From: an uncultured Pelagibacteraceae bacterium
GTDB lineage: Bacteria; Pseudomonadota; Alphaproteobacteria; Pelagibacterales; Pelagibacteraceae
Length of the DNA stretch: 64,000 nucleotides
Reading direction: 5' to 3'
Assembly (NCBI GenBank): GCA_902526595.1
Contig: CABZLO010000001.1
Coordinates: 58,626 to 122,625 of the forward strand
Shown here: in pieces, positions 20,986 to 32,184 of the stretch
Layout: every line of letters starts with the position of its first letter
Position numbering within the stretch: position 1 is the stretch's first letter
Position numbers and translations under genes: made by a program
The notes under the pieces: generated by a model
Databases searched by the model: none
Seen by the model: the letters and a program-made list of their open reading frames with translations, nothing else
What the model was told of the DNA's origin: nothing

Positions 20986-23643
20986 TTATTTTTTTAACTC
21001 TGCTTGAGCTGCCGCTAGTCTAGCGACTGGAACTCTATATGGGGAACAAGACACATAATTAAGTCCTGCTTTGGCGCAAAAAGAAATACTTTTAGGATCG
21101 CCTCCGTGCTCTCCACATATACCTAGTTTGATCTTTTTATTTTGGCTCTTACCTTTTGCTACAGCAATCTCAACTAAATCTGAAACCCCTTCATCAATTG
21201 ATATGAAAGGATCAATAGAAAATATTTTATTTTCTAAGTAATCATTTAAAAATTTCCCACTATCATCTCTACTTATTCCAAAAGTGGTTTGAGTTAAATC
21301 ATTAGTTCCAAAACTAAAGAATTCTGCATGTTTTGCTATTTCTTTAGCCTTAATAGCTGCTCTTGGAAGTTCAATCATTGTCCCAACCATAAAGTCTATT
21401 TTTAATTTATTTTCTTTTTGAACCATACTTGCTATCCTTTTGACTAAATCTTTCATTATTTTAATTTCAGCCTCTGTAGAAACTAGAGGAATCATTATTT
21501 CAGGAAAAGCTGACTTAATTTTACTTTTTTTAAGCTCACATAATGCTTCAAAAATAGCTCTACATTGCATCTCATATATTTCAGGAAATGATATAGCTAA
21601 TCTGCAACCTCTGTGACCTAGCATTGGGTTTTGTTCATGAAGTTCCTCTATCCTTGTTTCAATTTCTTTTACTGAAAGATTAACAGTTTCTGCTAATTCG
21701 GTGATTTCTTTATTTGTTCTTGGTAAAAATTCATGTAGTGGAGGATCTAACAATCTTACTGTAACTGGTAAGCCGTTCATAATCTTAAAAATTTCAGTAA
21801 AGTCTTTTTTTTGATGTGGTAAGATTTTATCTAAAGCTTTAGCTCTGTCTTCTTTGGTTTTAGATAGGATCATTTCCCTAACAGATAAAATTCTTTCTTC
21901 ATCAAAAAACATGTGCTCGGTTCTACAAAGTCCAATGCCTTCAGCACCAAAATCTTTAGCAGTTTTAGTATCTTTTGGAGTTTCTGAATTTGTTCTTATA
22001 TTTAATTTTCTATAACTATCAGCCCACGACATTAATTTTGAAAAATCTCCAGATATTTCTGGTTTTACAGTAGCAACACTACCTTCGATTATTCTTCCTG
22101 TTGAGCCGTCTATAGTTATTATATCTCCTTCTTTAATTTCAATTGATGATGTTTTAAATGATTTATTTTCATAATTGATATCAATTTCACTTGACCCAGA
22201 AACGCAAGGCCTTCCCATTCCTCTTGCTACGACTGCTGCATGACTTGTCATCCCACCTCTTGCAGTTAATATTCCTTTGGCTGCATGCATTCCTTGTATA
22301 TCTTCTGGAGAGGTTTCTACTCTAACTAATATTGTGTCCTGCATCATGGATGTTAGCCTTTCTGCCTCTTCAGATGTGAATACAACTTTACCACTCGCAG
22401 CGCCTGGTGAAGCAGGCAGGCCATTTGCAATTATATTTATTGAACTTTTTTCGTCTAGAGTTGGATGAAGAAGTGTATCAAGTGAATGCGGATCAATTCT
22501 TAATACAGCCTCTTTTTTTGAGATTAATTTTTCTTTAACCATATCAACTGCAATTTTAACTGCAGATTTTGCAGTTCTTTTTCCAGAACGTGTTTGAAGC
22601 ATCCACAGCTTTTTATTTTCAACTGTAAACTCTACATCTTGCATATCTTTGTAATGCTTTTCTAATTTTTTTAGGATCTTATAAAGTTGTTTATAAACTT
22701 TAGGCATTGACTCTTCCATAGATGGATCTTTAACTTTAGCATTTTGTCTAGCTTTTTTAGTTATATATTGTGGAGTTCTTGTTCCAGCTACAACATCCTC
22801 TCCTTGTGCATTAATTAAATACTCTCCATAAATTTCGTTTTCACCATCTGATGGATTTCTTGTAAAAACAACACCAGTTGCACAGTCGTCTCCCATATTT
22901 CCAAAAACCATTGATTGAACATTAACCGCTGTACCCCACTCTGCAGGTATGTGATTTAGTTTTCTATAGATTTTGGCTCTCTTACTATCCCAAGACAAAA
23001 ATACTGCACTGATTGCTCCTAACAACTGTTCATGAACATCTTGTGGAAAATCTCTATTTGCTTTTTCCTTAACTGTTCTTTTAAAATCTTCAATTAATCC
23101 ATCCCAGTCATTTTCATCTAAATCAGTATCTAACAAAACACCCTTTGTAAGTTTGTAATTCTCGATTAATTCCTCAAAATGATACCCTTCAACGCCCATT
23201 ACTACATTGCCATACATTTGAATAAACCTTCTGTAGCTATCTTTGGCAAATCGACCATTAGATGTTTTTGACGCTAGGGCTTTAACAGTCTTATCGTTTA
23301 ATCCTAAATTTAAAATTGTATCCATCATACCGGGCATAGAAACTCTCGCTCCAGATCTGACTGAAAGTAATAATGGATTTTTTAAATCACCAAATATTTT
23401 TGAAACTTCTTTTTCAACAGCCTTTAATTCTTTTTTAATTAATATGATTATATTTTTATTAAGTTTTTTTTTATCTTTATAAAATAAATCACATACTTTT
23501 GTAGAAAGAGTAAATCCAGGTGGAACTGGTAATCCCATTCGACCCATTTCTGAAAGATTAGCACCTTTTCCACCCAAAAAATTTTTGGGGATTTTAATTT
23601 TTTTGGTTTCTTTAGATTTAAAATTTAAAATTAGTTTTTTCAT
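20986..23643 (-). CDS. ppdK: Pyruvate, phosphate dikinase
   Basis: 885 residues, full length, with the N-terminal ATP-binding domain (SVRSGARVSMPGMMDT near 94-109), the swivelling phosphohistidine domain with catalytic His468 (GGMTSHAA), and the C-terminal PEP/pyruvate barrel (LCRTEHMFF; GICGEHGGDP). It reversibly converts pyruvate, ATP and phosphate to PEP, AMP and pyrophosphate. With gap, pgk and fba elsewhere in the window it fits a gluconeogenic role. It overlaps the end of glyS by 26 nt at its start and lies just downstream of the convergent ssrA. Confidence 0.98.
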   Translation of the reverse strand: MKKLILNFKSKETKKIKIPKNFLGGKGANLSEMGRMGLPVPPGFTLSTKVCDLFYKDKKKLNKNIIILIKKELKAVEKEVSKIFGDLKNPLLLSVRSGARVSMPGMMDTILNLGLNDKTVKALASKTSNGRFAKDSYRRFIQMYGNVVMGVEGYHFEELIENYKLTKGVLLDTDLDENDWDGLIEDFKRTVKEKANRDFPQDVHEQLLGAISAVFLSWDSKRAKIYRKLNHIPAEWGTAVNVQSMVFGNMGDDCATGVVFTRNPSDGENEIYGEYLINAQGEDVVAGTRTPQYITKKARQNAKVKDPSMEESMPKVYKQLYKILKKLEKHYKDMQDVEFTVENKKLWMLQTRSGKRTAKSAVKIAVDMVKEKLISKKEAVLRIDPHSLDTLLHPTLDEKSSINIIANGLPASPGAASGKVVFTSEEAERLTSMMQDTILVRVETSPEDIQGMHAAKGILTARGGMTSHAAVVARGMGRPCVSGSSEIDINYENKSFKTSSIEIKEGDIITIDGSTGRIIEGSVATVKPEISGDFSKLMSWADSYRKLNIRTNSETPKDTKTAKDFGAEGIGLCRTEHMFFDEERILSVREMILSKTKEDRAKALDKILPHQKKDFTEIFKIMNGLPVTVRLLDPPLHEFLPRTNKEITELAETVNLSVKEIETRIEELHEQNPMLGHRGCRLAISFPEIYEMQCRAIFEALCELKKSKIKSAFPEIMIPLVSTEAEIKIMKDLVKRIASMVQKENKLKIDFMVGTMIELPRAAIKAKEIAKHAEFFSFGTNDLTQTTFGISRDDSGKFLNDYLENKIFSIDPFISIDEGVSDLVEIAVAKGKSQNKKIKLGICGEHGGDPKSISFCAKAGLNYVSCSPYRVPVARLAAAQAELKK

Positions 23644-25708
23644 TTTGGGAGTCTACTAAAGAAAAATTAACATAGTTGTTGAAGGTTTTACATAAGATTT
23701 GAATAAGTTCTAGTCTATTTTTTCGAATACCTGGGTCAACGTCATTGACTATAACATTGTCAAAAAAATCGTTAATTACTTTTTTAGCATCTAATAAATT
23801 ATCTAGAGTTTCAGAATAAACTTCATCTTTATTAATTGAAGAAAAATATTTCCTTAAATCATTTATTTTTTTAAACAAATTTTTTTCAAAATCAGTCTTG
23901 AAAACACCAGGGTCGGTTGTATTTGAAAGATCAAAATTCTGTCCTTTCAACTCATTTTCTAAGATGTTTGAGGCTCTTTTGTAACTTGATATTATTTCGT
24001 GTCCATTTGATTTAGAAATTATTTTGTCTAAATATTTTGCCTTTTCAAAAATTACTACAAGTTGATCTAAATTATGTGAATTGATAGATGCTTGAATAAT
24101 ATCATTACGAATATTTTCTTCTTTCATATAGAATTTTAGTCGGTCTATTAAAAATTCAGAAAGTTCTTTTTGAAGTAGTTTATTTTCAAATTTGAAGCCT
24201 TGATCTATGTAAAGTGAAGCTGAATAGTTTATCAAATCTCTTATTTTAATATGATTTTTATTTTCGACAATTATTCTAATTACTCCTAAAGTTAGTCTTC
24301 TAAGAGCAAATGGATCTTTAGAACTTGTTGGCTTTTGGTTAATTCCAAAAAAACCAACAAGGGTATCTATTTTATCTGAAAGAGCTAGTGCTATACTAAA
24401 AGGCTTTTTGGGAACCTTAGACCCAGGCCCTGAAGGTAAATATTGTTCACTTATTGATAGTGCTACATCTTTGTCAAAACCTTGTGCCTCTGAAAAATAA
24501 CCACCCATAATCCCTTGAAGCTCAGGAAACTCACCTACTAGTTCAGATAATAAATCGACTTTAGAGATTGATGCTGATAATTCTGCTTTTTCTTTGCTTA
24601 TTAATAGTTGATCTGAAAGAATTCCTCCTAGCTTTCTCATTCTTTGAACTTTATCAAAATAACTTCCCAAACCTTTAAAATAATTCATAGATTTTAAATT
24701 TGTGACTTGTTTTACTAAATTTTGAGATTTATCTTTTTGCCAAAAGAATTTTGCATCGGTAAGTCTTGCTTCCACTACTCTCTCGTTACCAAGCTTTATT
24801 AAACCTTTAAGATCTTTCTTGTTTGAAACAACTAAAAATTCGTTCGTAATACCTCCCTTATTATCAAAAGTAGGGAAATATTTTTGATGGTATTGCATTG
24901 TGATTATTAAAATCTCTTTTGGTATTTTTAAAAACTTTTTATCAAACTGACAGACAAGAATATTGGGTTGATCTATTAAATCAACAACTTCTTCCAACAG
25001 CTTTGAATTTTGCTCAATAACAATATTTTTCTTTTTTAAAAGTAAATGAAATTTTTTTTCAATAATTTTTTTTCTTTCAACTGGATCAATTATTATTTGT
25101 TTCTTTTTAAAGAAATTTTTATATTTTTTAAAATCAGAAAATTTTTTTTTCTTTTCTTCAAAATCTTTATCTACAAAAGTTAAATTAGATGAATGAATAT
25201 GATGAAATTTAAATATTAGTGTTTTTTTATTAAAGATTGCCAAAATAGACTTTAGTGGTCTACCCCAATTTAAGCTAAAATCCCCCCAGCGCATTGATTT
25301 TTTCCATTGAATTTTATTTAATATTTTTGGAACAAACTCTTCTAATAACTCGTGGGTATAAAGTTTTTTTGATTTTGTTTTAAAAAAGAAAAAGTTACCT
25401 TTTTCTGTTTTTTTTTCATAAAGATTTTGTTTTAGAGTTTGATTTGATCGTATAAAGCCCTCTATAGCTAGATCTGGGGCCTTTGTACTTGGACCTTTTA
25501 CTTCCTCAGACTTCAGCATTGTTTGTTTTTGAAGCCCTTCAAATAATATTACCAATCTATTCGGTGTTGAATAGGAAGAACTTCTTTTAAATGAAATAGA
25601 TTTCTCTTCAAAGAAATCATTAAAAGATTTCAATAAGTTTTCCCTTAAATTTTTTTGAAGACCTGCAGGTATTTCCTCGCTAAATAATTCTAAAAAAAAC
25701 TCAGACAT
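23618..25708 (-). CDS. glyS: Glycyl-tRNA synthetase beta subunit
   Basis: 696 residues, the size of the beta chain of the bacterial alpha2-beta2 GlyRS. It opens with the family pattern FFLELFSEEIPAGLQ, contains MRWGDFSLNWGRPLK and DKIDTLVGFFGINQKPTSSKDPFALRR, and ends with an anticodon-binding DALR-like region. It begins 3 nt after glyQ and overlaps ppdK at its 3' end. Several segments are unusually Lys/Phe-rich, as is common in this genome, but the frame is intact. Confidence 0.97.
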   Translation of the reverse strand: MSEFFLELFSEEIPAGLQKNLRENLLKSFNDFFEEKSISFKRSSSYSTPNRLVILFEGLQKQTMLKSEEVKGPSTKAPDLAIEGFIRSNQTLKQNLYEKKTEKGNFFFFKTKSKKLYTHELLEEFVPKILNKIQWKKSMRWGDFSLNWGRPLKSILAIFNKKTLIFKFHHIHSSNLTFVDKDFEEKKKKFSDFKKYKNFFKKKQIIIDPVERKKIIEKKFHLLLKKKNIVIEQNSKLLEEVVDLIDQPNILVCQFDKKFLKIPKEILIITMQYHQKYFPTFDNKGGITNEFLVVSNKKDLKGLIKLGNERVVEARLTDAKFFWQKDKSQNLVKQVTNLKSMNYFKGLGSYFDKVQRMRKLGGILSDQLLISKEKAELSASISKVDLLSELVGEFPELQGIMGGYFSEAQGFDKDVALSISEQYLPSGPGSKVPKKPFSIALALSDKIDTLVGFFGINQKPTSSKDPFALRRLTLGVIRIIVENKNHIKIRDLINYSASLYIDQGFKFENKLLQKELSEFLIDRLKFYMKEENIRNDIIQASINSHNLDQLVVIFEKAKYLDKIISKSNGHEIISSYKRASNILENELKGQNFDLSNTTDPGVFKTDFEKNLFKKINDLRKYFSSINKDEVYSETLDNLLDAKKVINDFFDNVIVNDVDPGIRKNRLELIQILCKTFNNYVNFSLVDSQNEKTNFKF

Positions 25709-25711
25709 TTT

Positions 25712-26602
25712 TTAATTTTGACTATCTATCCAAATCCCAGCAGCAGACTTTGTGATGTCACGAATTCTTCCAATATAACCTGCTCTTTGTGCGACACTTA
25801 TTGCTCCCCTAGCATCTAAAATGTTAAATACGTGGCTTGCTTTTAAACATTGATCATACGCAGGTAGTGAAACCTTTTTTTCAACTAATGATTTTGCTTC
25901 TGTCTCATGCATATCAAACATTTTGAATAATTGTTCGATATTAGCATGCTCGAAATTATAAGCAGAAAACTCTTTTTCAGCCTGGTGAAAAACTTCTCTA
26001 TATTTTATATCCTCATCATTCCATAACAAATCGTAAACATTTTTTTGTTGTTGAGTAAACATACAAATCCTCTCTAAACCATAAGTAATTTCTACTGAAA
26101 CTGGTTTACATTCATAACCAGCCATCTGTTGAAAGTAAGTGAATTGAGTGATCTCCATTCCATCACACCAAACTTCCCAACCTAAACCAGCTGCACCTAA
26201 TGTAGGACTTTCCCAGTCATCTTCAACAAACCTGATATCATGATCATTGTGATGAATTCCAATTGTAGTAAGACTATTTAGATATAGTTTTTTTATATTT
26301 TCAGGAGAAGGTTTGATCAAAACTTGAAATTGATAATAATGTTGAAGTCTATTAGGATTTTCACCATACCTACCATCAGTTGGTCTTCTTGATGGCTGAA
26401 CATAAGCGGTTTTCCATGGTTGAGTGCCCAAAGACCTAAGGGTTGTAGCAGGATGGAACGTGCCAGCTCCAACTTCCATATCATATGGCTGAAGAATAAT
26501 ACATCCTTGTTTGCTCCAAAATTTTTGAAGATTTAAAATAGTTTCTTGGAAAGTTTGAAATTTTGGTTTTTGTTTTTTTTTATTTTTATTTTTAGAAACC
26601 AT
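25712..26602 (-). CDS. glyQ: Glycyl-tRNA synthetase alpha subunit
   Basis: 296 residues from the ATG at 26602; the frame also contains an upstream ATG at 26626, inside the end of the S49 peptidase gene. The catalytic core is unmistakable: [53 protein letters not shown] and the ATP-site segment. A short lysine-rich tail precedes it. With glyS it charges tRNA-Gly. Translation is probably coupled to the upstream peptidase gene through the overlap at 26592-26602. Confidence 0.96.
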   Translation of the reverse strand: MVSKNKNKKKQKPKFQTFQETILNLQKFWSKQGCIILQPYDMEVGAGTFHPATTLRSLGTQPWKTAYVQPSRRPTDGRYGENPNRLQHYYQFQVLIKPSPENIKKLYLNSLTTIGIHHNDHDIRFVEDDWESPTLGAAGLGWEVWCDGMEITQFTYFQQMAGYECKPVSVEITYGLERICMFTQQQKNVYDLLWNDEDIKYREVFHQAEKEFSAYNFEHANIEQLFKMFDMHETEAKSLVEKKVSLPAYDQCLKASHVFNILDARGAISVAQRAGYIGRIRDITKSAAGIWIDSQN

Positions 26603-27395
26603 ATCTTTGCCAGATTGACCTCTCATCTAAAATATTTGCAAATTGATCTACTTGATTAGAGGAAGAAAGCTTTTGACTTAACCATCCTTTAGTTTTTTCA
26701 AATTTTTTAATTATTACATCATCTCCATACTTTTCTTTCAAAATTTCATGGGCGTTTCCTATTCCATCTACTAATCCCAATGTTTTTGATTTACTACCTG
26801 ACCAAAATTCACCCGAAAAAAGTTCAACTTCAGATTTTTTTAATTTAGTACCTCTGCTTTTCTCAACAACATCAATAAAATCTTTATGTAAATCTAACTG
26901 AATATTTTTGAGTCTCTCTATATCTTCATTTTTTTCTTCAAGAAAAGGATCTAGAGTGCTTTTATTTTTACCAGCTGTATGAACTCTTCTCTCAACACCA
27001 ATTTTTTTTATTAATTCTGTAAAACCAAATGACGAATAAATAACTCCAATTGATCCTATAATAGAACTTGAGTTTGCATAAATTTCATCCCCAGCACATG
27101 CAATAAGATAGCCCCCAGACGCGGCTACATCCTCTGCAAATACTATTACTTGTTTGTTGTTTTTTTTTGCTTGCTGTCTTATAAAGCTATAAATTAGATG
27201 GGATTGAACAGGAGATCCACCTGGTGAATTTATAGTAATTGCAACACATTTGGCTTTTTTCAATGAAAAAGCTTTTTTAATTATCTCTTCTTGGCCAGCA
27301 AAATCTATGCCTTGTTTAAATTTTCCTGCATTTCCTATCACGCCACTAAGCTTTAAATGAGCTACTATTTTTTTCTTTTTAAAAAAAGAGAACAT
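26592..27395 (-). CDS. S49-family signal peptide peptidase-like serine protease (SppA/SohB type)
   Basis: 267 residues, a single-domain S49 peptidase. The nucleophile Ser93 lies in [15 protein letters not shown] and the general-base Lys145 in [11 protein letters not shown]; the NSPGGSP segment (57-62) forms the oxyanion region. It degrades signal peptides or membrane-protein fragments. There is no clear N-terminal membrane helix, only a basic FKKKK start, so membrane attachment is uncertain. A good promoter candidate lies at 27436-27463; glyQ-glyS-ppdK follow in the same direction with overlaps, so this gene probably heads that transcript. Confidence 0.9.
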   Translation of the reverse strand: MFSFFKKKKIVAHLKLSGVIGNAGKFKQGIDFAGQEEIIKKAFSLKKAKCVAITINSPGGSPVQSHLIYSFIRQQAKKNNKQVIVFAEDVAASGGYLIACAGDEIYANSSSIIGSIGVIYSSFGFTELIKKIGVERRVHTAGKNKSTLDPFLEEKNEDIERLKNIQLDLHKDFIDVVEKSRGTKLKKSEVELFSGEFWSGSKSKTLGLVDGIGNAHEILKEKYGDDVIIKKFEKTKGWLSQKLSSSNQVDQFANILDERSIWQRYGF

Positions 27396-27435
27396 AAATA
27401 TTTCTTATAGAATTATTAGTTGAATATAAAGACTA

Positions 27436-27463
27436 CTTATAATTGAAGAATAAGGTGCGTCAA
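27436..27463 (-). promoter_or_regulatory. Candidate sigma-70 promoter for the S49 peptidase-glyQ-glyS-ppdK unit
   Basis: Minus strand TTGACG (27463-27458), 16-nt spacer, TATAAG (27441-27436), about 40 nt ahead of the peptidase ATG. The 114-nt region 27396-27509 also separates the divergent prenyl synthase gene, so it must carry promoters for both directions; a TATACT box near 27492 could serve the other strand but lacks a well-spaced -35. Confidence 0.45.
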
Positions 27464-27509
27464 TTGATAAGTAATAAATAAAAGTTAATTATACTAGTTT
27501 AAATTTAAT

Positions 27510-28523
27510 ATGGGATCAGTCATTCAGCTTAAAAATCAGATAAATAATTCTTATTTTCAATTAAAGGATTCACTTGAAGACAAGCTTATTCTAACTGAGG
27601 AAAAAATTAAAACTAAATTAATTAGCGATGTAGAGCTAGTTCAAAAAATGACTGATTACCATATGAAAACTGGAGGTAAAAGGTTGAGAGCTCTACTAAC
27701 TTTAGGATCTGCAAAATTATGTGGTTATACAAAAGGTTCAAGAGATGTGAATTTAGCAGCATGTGTTGAATTAATTCATAGTGCAACTTTAATGCATGAT
27801 GACGTTATAGATGAAGGTATAGTTAGGAGAGGAAAAGAAACTTTAAATAAAGTTTGGAATAATCATTCATCAGTTTTAGTAGGTGACTATTTGCTAAGTA
27901 GATGCTTTGAGATGATGGTTGAAGATGGCAACATAGAAGTTCTGAAATTATTATCATCTACTTCATCAAAAATAGCTCAAGGAGAAGTTTTACAGCTTCA
28001 ACATAAAGGTGAAGTCGATATGTTGGAAGAGACTTATCTAAAAATTATTTCTGCAAAGACTGCTGAACTGTTTGCAGCAGCTACAACAGTTGGTGCAATT
28101 TTATCTGGTAGTAATAAAAAAGAAAAAGATGCACTTGAATTTTATGGAAGAAATCTTGGACTTACTTTCCAAATTGCTGATGATACACTTGATTACAATG
28201 CTGAACTTAAATCATTTGGAAAGAAAATAGGACAAGATTTTTTTGAAGGAAAAATTACACTTCCAATAATTTTACTTTATCAAAAGCTGAAAATCGAAGA
28301 AAAAAATAATTTAATTAATATGTTCAGTAAAGATACTAGAGATAAAGATGATTTAGATAAAATAATTGCTTTTATTAATAAGCACAAAATTATAAATGAG
28401 TGCTACCAGAAAGCTCAACATTATATTAATCTTGCTTCAAATTCATTAAGTGTTTTTGAAGATACTAAAGAAAAAGAAATTTTAAAAAATCTAACAACAT
28501 TTAGTTTATCTAGAAATTTTTAA
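27510..28523 (+). CDS. ispB: Long-chain polyprenyl diphosphate synthase (IspB-like)
   Basis: 337 residues with both aspartate-rich motifs of trans-prenyltransferases: LMHDDVIDEG (first, DDxxD) around residue 95 and IADDTLDY (second) around 223, plus GGKRLRALLTLG near 52. The longer size and lack of bulky residues just before the first motif fit synthesis of the ubiquinone side chain rather than FPP (ispA is separate at 32181). Chain length cannot be read reliably. It converges with pdxH, sharing 4 nt at the stops. Confidence 0.9.
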   Translation: MGSVIQLKNQINNSYFQLKDSLEDKLILTEEKIKTKLISDVELVQKMTDYHMKTGGKRLRALLTLGSAKLCGYTKGSRDVNLAACVELIHSATLMHDDVIDEGIVRRGKETLNKVWNNHSSVLVGDYLLSRCFEMMVEDGNIEVLKLLSSTSSKIAQGEVLQLQHKGEVDMLEETYLKIISAKTAELFAAATTVGAILSGSNKKEKDALEFYGRNLGLTFQIADDTLDYNAELKSFGKKIGQDFFEGKITLPIILLYQKLKIEEKNNLINMFSKDTRDKDDLDKIIAFINKHKIINECYQKAQHYINLASNSLSVFEDTKEKEILKNLTTFSLSRNF

Positions 28524-29146
28524 GGGCTCAAAAGAGATCTGATCCATTCTCCTTTAGAATTTTTTGTATATTTTAATCTTTCATGAATTCTATTATCTCC
28601 ATCAAGCCAGAATTCAATACTTGAGGGTGATAAGTTCCATCCTGACCAATAATTTGGTCGTGGAACCTTATTCTTATCTGAATATTTTTTTTTGTATTCC
28701 TCGATAGAATTATCTAACTGTTCTCTATCTTTAAGTTCTTTACTCTGTTTAGATGCCCATGCTCCAATTCTGCTTTCATAACTTCTTGAATTATAGTAAT
28801 TATCTGCAACCTCATTAGGCACTAATGAAACTTTGCCATTAACTCTAATTTGTCTTAGTAAACTTTTCCAATGAAAGCACATTGCTACATTTGGATTTTC
28901 TTTTAATTCATGTCCTTTTTGACTATCTAAATTTGTATAAAATACAAATCCATTTTGATTGAAGTCTTTTAATAGGACCATTCTTACAGAAGGGACGTTA
29001 TTTTTACTTGATGTTGCTAACGCTACTGCGTTTGGGTCGTTTGGCTCAGTTTTTTTTGCGTCTTCCATCCAAGTATCAAATAAATGAATTGGATTATCTA
29101 AATCCATAAAACAACTATTAAGCCCAAGTGAGTTTTTTTGATTCAT
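28520..29146 (-). CDS. pdxH: Pyridoxamine/pyridoxine 5'-phosphate oxidase
   Basis: 208 residues, the normal size. FMN-binding segments PSVRMVLLKDFNQNGFVFYTN, SQKGHELKENP and the C-terminal PNYWSGWNLSPSSIEFW-R-HER motifs (GDNRIHERLKY) define PdxH. It oxidises PNP/PMP to pyridoxal 5'-phosphate with FMN and oxygen. It is divergent from aroC with only 33 nt between the starts, and its stop overlaps that of the prenyl synthase gene. Confidence 0.96.
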   Translation of the reverse strand: MNQKNSLGLNSCFMDLDNPIHLFDTWMEDAKKTEPNDPNAVALATSSKNNVPSVRMVLLKDFNQNGFVFYTNLDSQKGHELKENPNVAMCFHWKSLLRQIRVNGKVSLVPNEVADNYYNSRSYESRIGAWASKQSKELKDREQLDNSIEEYKKKYSDKNKVPRPNYWSGWNLSPSSIEFWLDGDNRIHERLKYTKNSKGEWIRSLLSP

Positions 29147-29179
29147 AATTTAAACAAAATAATCTATATAATATAAATA

Positions 29180-30262
29180 ATGTCATTTAATACTTTTGGA
29201 AAGCTATTTCGTTTCTCTACTTGGGGTGAATCTCATGGTCCTGCTATTGGCTGTATCGTTGATGGATGCCCACCTAATATTAATTTAAGCGAAAAAGATA
29301 TACAAAAAGAACTGGATAAGAGAAAACCAGGACAGTCAAAATTTACAACTCAAAGAAAAGAGGACGATAAAGTTCAAATTTTATCTGGAGTTTTTGAAGG
29401 TAGAACTACTGGCACACCAATATCCTTAATTATTTACAATAAAGATATGAGATCTAAGGATTATGGAAAAATTAAGGATAAATTTAGACCTGGACACGCT
29501 GACCTTACTTACTTCAAAAAATATGGAATTAGAGACTATAGAGGTGGTGGAAGATCATCTGCAAGAGAAACTGCATCAAGAGTTGCAGCTGGTGCGATAG
29601 CAAAGTTAGTCTTACAAAATAAATTAGGTAAAAAATTCAAAGTTGTTGGTGCAGTTACGCAATTAGGTATATTGGGGTGTGATACTAACAAATGGAATGA
29701 CAAAATAATTTCAAAAAATCCATTTTTTTGTCCTGACAAATCGATGATTAAACTTTGGGAAAAATATTTGTTGAGAGTAAGAAAATCTGGATCATCATGC
29801 GGTGCAGTTATTGAAATAAGAGCGAGAGGAATTCCGGTAGGATTGGGCGCACCTATTTACTCAAAATTAGACTCTGATATAGCATCTAGTTTCATGAGTA
29901 TTAATGCTGTTAAAGGAGTTAATATTGGTGCAGGAATGAACTCTGCACAACTAAGTGGTGAACAAAACTCAGATGAAATTTCACAAAAAGGTAAAAAATT
30001 AAAGTTTAATTCAAATAATGCCGGTGGAATATTGGGTGGTATTTCAACTGGACAAGAAATTATTGCTTCATTTGCTGTAAAACCAACATCATCAATCTTA
30101 ACAACAAGAAATACAGTCGATAAATTTGGAAAAAATACAACTATATCTGTTACAGGAAGGCATGATCCATGTGTTGGAATAAGAGCTGTACCTGTTGGTG
30201 AGGCGATGATGAATTGTGTTTTATTAGATCACTATCTAATGAATAAAGCTCAGTGTCAGTAA
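29180..30262 (+). CDS. aroC: Chorismate synthase
   Basis: 360 residues, complete. Signatures: [20 protein letters not shown] at the N-terminus, [20 protein letters not shown] around 113-132, and the late [17 protein letters not shown]. It converts EPSP to chorismate using reduced FMN. A TATAAT box at 29167-29172 ends only 7 nt before the ATG, so a transcript from it would be nearly leaderless. The stop is 5 nt from the stop of the convergent dxs gene. Confidence 0.97.
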   Translation: MSFNTFGKLFRFSTWGESHGPAIGCIVDGCPPNINLSEKDIQKELDKRKPGQSKFTTQRKEDDKVQILSGVFEGRTTGTPISLIIYNKDMRSKDYGKIKDKFRPGHADLTYFKKYGIRDYRGGGRSSARETASRVAAGAIAKLVLQNKLGKKFKVVGAVTQLGILGCDTNKWNDKIISKNPFFCPDKSMIKLWEKYLLRVRKSGSSCGAVIEIRARGIPVGLGAPIYSKLDSDIASSFMSINAVKGVNIGAGMNSAQLSGEQNSDEISQKGKKLKFNSNNAGGILGGISTGQEIIASFAVKPTSSILTTRNTVDKFGKNTTISVTGRHDPCVGIRAVPVGEAMMNCVLLDHYLMNKAQCQ

Positions 30263-30267
30263 AAAAA

Positions 30268-32184
30268 TTAATTTTTTACAACTTTGATAGAATTTTTATT
30301 AAATAAAATATCTAAAATTTTCTTGGAAATTTGAGAAGCATTTAATCCGGCGATTTCGTACATTTTATTTGGGGTATCTTGTTCAATAAACTTGTCTGGT
30401 AAATTCATTGATCTAAATTTTAGACCTTTATCAAATATACCTTTCTCAGCAAGTAAGTTTTTTACATGCGAGCCGAATCCTCCAATTGAACCCTCTTCAA
30501 CAGAGACTAAAATTTCATGCTCTCTAGCGCATTTAATAATCAATTCTTCGTCTAAGGGTTTTGCAAACCTCGCATCAATAATAGTAGTTGAAACTCCTTT
30601 TTGTTTTAAATTTTCTGCCGCTAGTTTGCATTCTTCAAGTCTTGTGCCCAGGCTTAAAAGGCATACTTGACTACCATTTTGAATTATTCTTCCTTTTCCA
30701 ATTTCAATTTTTTCTTCTATTGATGGAAGTTCAATTCCAACACCTACACCTCTTGGATATCTAATTGCACTTGGTCTGTCGTCAATATCCACAGAGGTAT
30801 TTATCATTCTAACCAGTTCAGCTTCGTCACTTGCAGCCATTACGATAAAATTTGGTAAAGTTGATAAATAAGTAATATCAAATGAACCAGCGTGTGTTGA
30901 TCCATCAGCTCCAACTAATCCAGCTCTATCAATTGCAAATCTTACTGGTAAGCTTTGTATGGCAACATCATGGACAACTTGATCATAAGCTCTTTGTAAA
31001 AATGTTGAGTAAATTGCTGCATACGGCTTGTATCCCTCAGTTGCCATACCAGCAGCAAATGTTACGGCATGTTGCTCGGCTATACCAACATCAAACATTC
31101 TTTTTGGAAACTCTTTTCCAAATATATCCATTCCTGTTCCACCAGGCATTGCTGCTGTTATTCCAACAATTTTACTATCATTTTTTGCATGCTTTACTAG
31201 AGTATTAGCGAATACTTTTGTATATGAGGGTAAATTAGATCCACTTTTATTCTGTTCACCAGTGTCTACATTAAATTTTGAAACTCCATGATAATGATCT
31301 TTTGCTTCTTCAGCGTAACTATATCCTTTACCTTTTTGTGTTTTAATATGGATCATAATAGGACCCTCATGATTTGAGTCCCTTGCATTTTTTAAAATTG
31401 GAACAAGAGTTGATAAATCATGACCGTCGATTGGTCCCACATAATAAAAACCTAATGAATTAAACATAGTACCACCAGTGAATGCAGATCTTAAGAAATC
31501 CTCTGCTTTTCCTGCCTTAGCACTAAACCTCTTTGAAAATGCAGAAGTAATTAATTTAATCGTTTCTCTAAAACTAAAATATATTTTTCCAGTTAATAAT
31601 TTTGCGAGATATGTTCTCATTGCTCCAACTGGTTTTGCAATTGACATATCGTTGTCATTTAAAATAACAATCATTTTGGTTTTTGAAGCACCTGCATTAT
31701 TCATTGCTTCGTAAGCCATGCCAGCGCTCATAGCACCGTCTCCTATTACTGCAATTACATTTGAAGATTTATTCTCCAATTTATTTGCCTCGGCTATACC
31801 TAATGCAGAAGAAATTGAGGTTGAACTGTGAGCGGCACCGAAAGGATCATATTCACTTTCAGTTCTTTTTGTAAAGCCTGATAATCCATTACCTTGTCTT
31901 AATGTTCTAATTTTATCTTTTCTTCCTGTTAAAATTTTGTGTGGATAGGATTGATGTCCTACATCCCAAATTAATTTATCATTTGGTGTATCAAATACAT
32001 AATGAAGTGCCACAGTTAGTTCTACAACACCTAAACCTGCACCTAAATGACCACCTGTTTGAGATACAGCATCTATCATTTCATTTCTAACTTCATTTGC
32101 AACTTTTGGTAAATCCTTTTTAGAAATTTTTCTTAAATCAGATGGGAAATTTATATCTTTTAAAAATGTGTTTTTGTGTATCAT
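30268..32184 (-). CDS. dxs: 1-deoxy-D-xylulose-5-phosphate synthase
   Basis: 638 residues, full length. ThDP motif [18 protein letters not shown] ... NDNDMSI is intact, with [13 protein letters not shown] near the N-terminus and the central [18 protein letters not shown] loop typical of DXS. It condenses pyruvate with glyceraldehyde 3-phosphate, the first step of the MEP isoprenoid pathway. It overlaps ispA by 4 nt at its start, giving an xseB-ispA-dxs operon, a standard arrangement. Confidence 0.97.
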   Translation of the reverse strand: MIHKNTFLKDINFPSDLRKISKKDLPKVANEVRNEMIDAVSQTGGHLGAGLGVVELTVALHYVFDTPNDKLIWDVGHQSYPHKILTGRKDKIRTLRQGNGLSGFTKRTESEYDPFGAAHSSTSISSALGIAEANKLENKSSNVIAVIGDGAMSAGMAYEAMNNAGASKTKMIVILNDNDMSIAKPVGAMRTYLAKLLTGKIYFSFRETIKLITSAFSKRFSAKAGKAEDFLRSAFTGGTMFNSLGFYYVGPIDGHDLSTLVPILKNARDSNHEGPIMIHIKTQKGKGYSYAEEAKDHYHGVSKFNVDTGEQNKSGSNLPSYTKVFANTLVKHAKNDSKIVGITAAMPGGTGMDIFGKEFPKRMFDVGIAEQHAVTFAAGMATEGYKPYAAIYSTFLQRAYDQVVHDVAIQSLPVRFAIDRAGLVGADGSTHAGSFDITYLSTLPNFIVMAASDEAELVRMINTSVDIDDRPSAIRYPRGVGVGIELPSIEEKIEIGKGRIIQNGSQVCLLSLGTRLEECKLAAENLKQKGVSTTIIDARFAKPLDEELIIKCAREHEILVSVEEGSIGGFGSHVKNLLAEKGIFDKGLKFRSMNLPDKFIEQDTPNKMYEIAGLNASQISKKILDILFNKNSIKVVKN

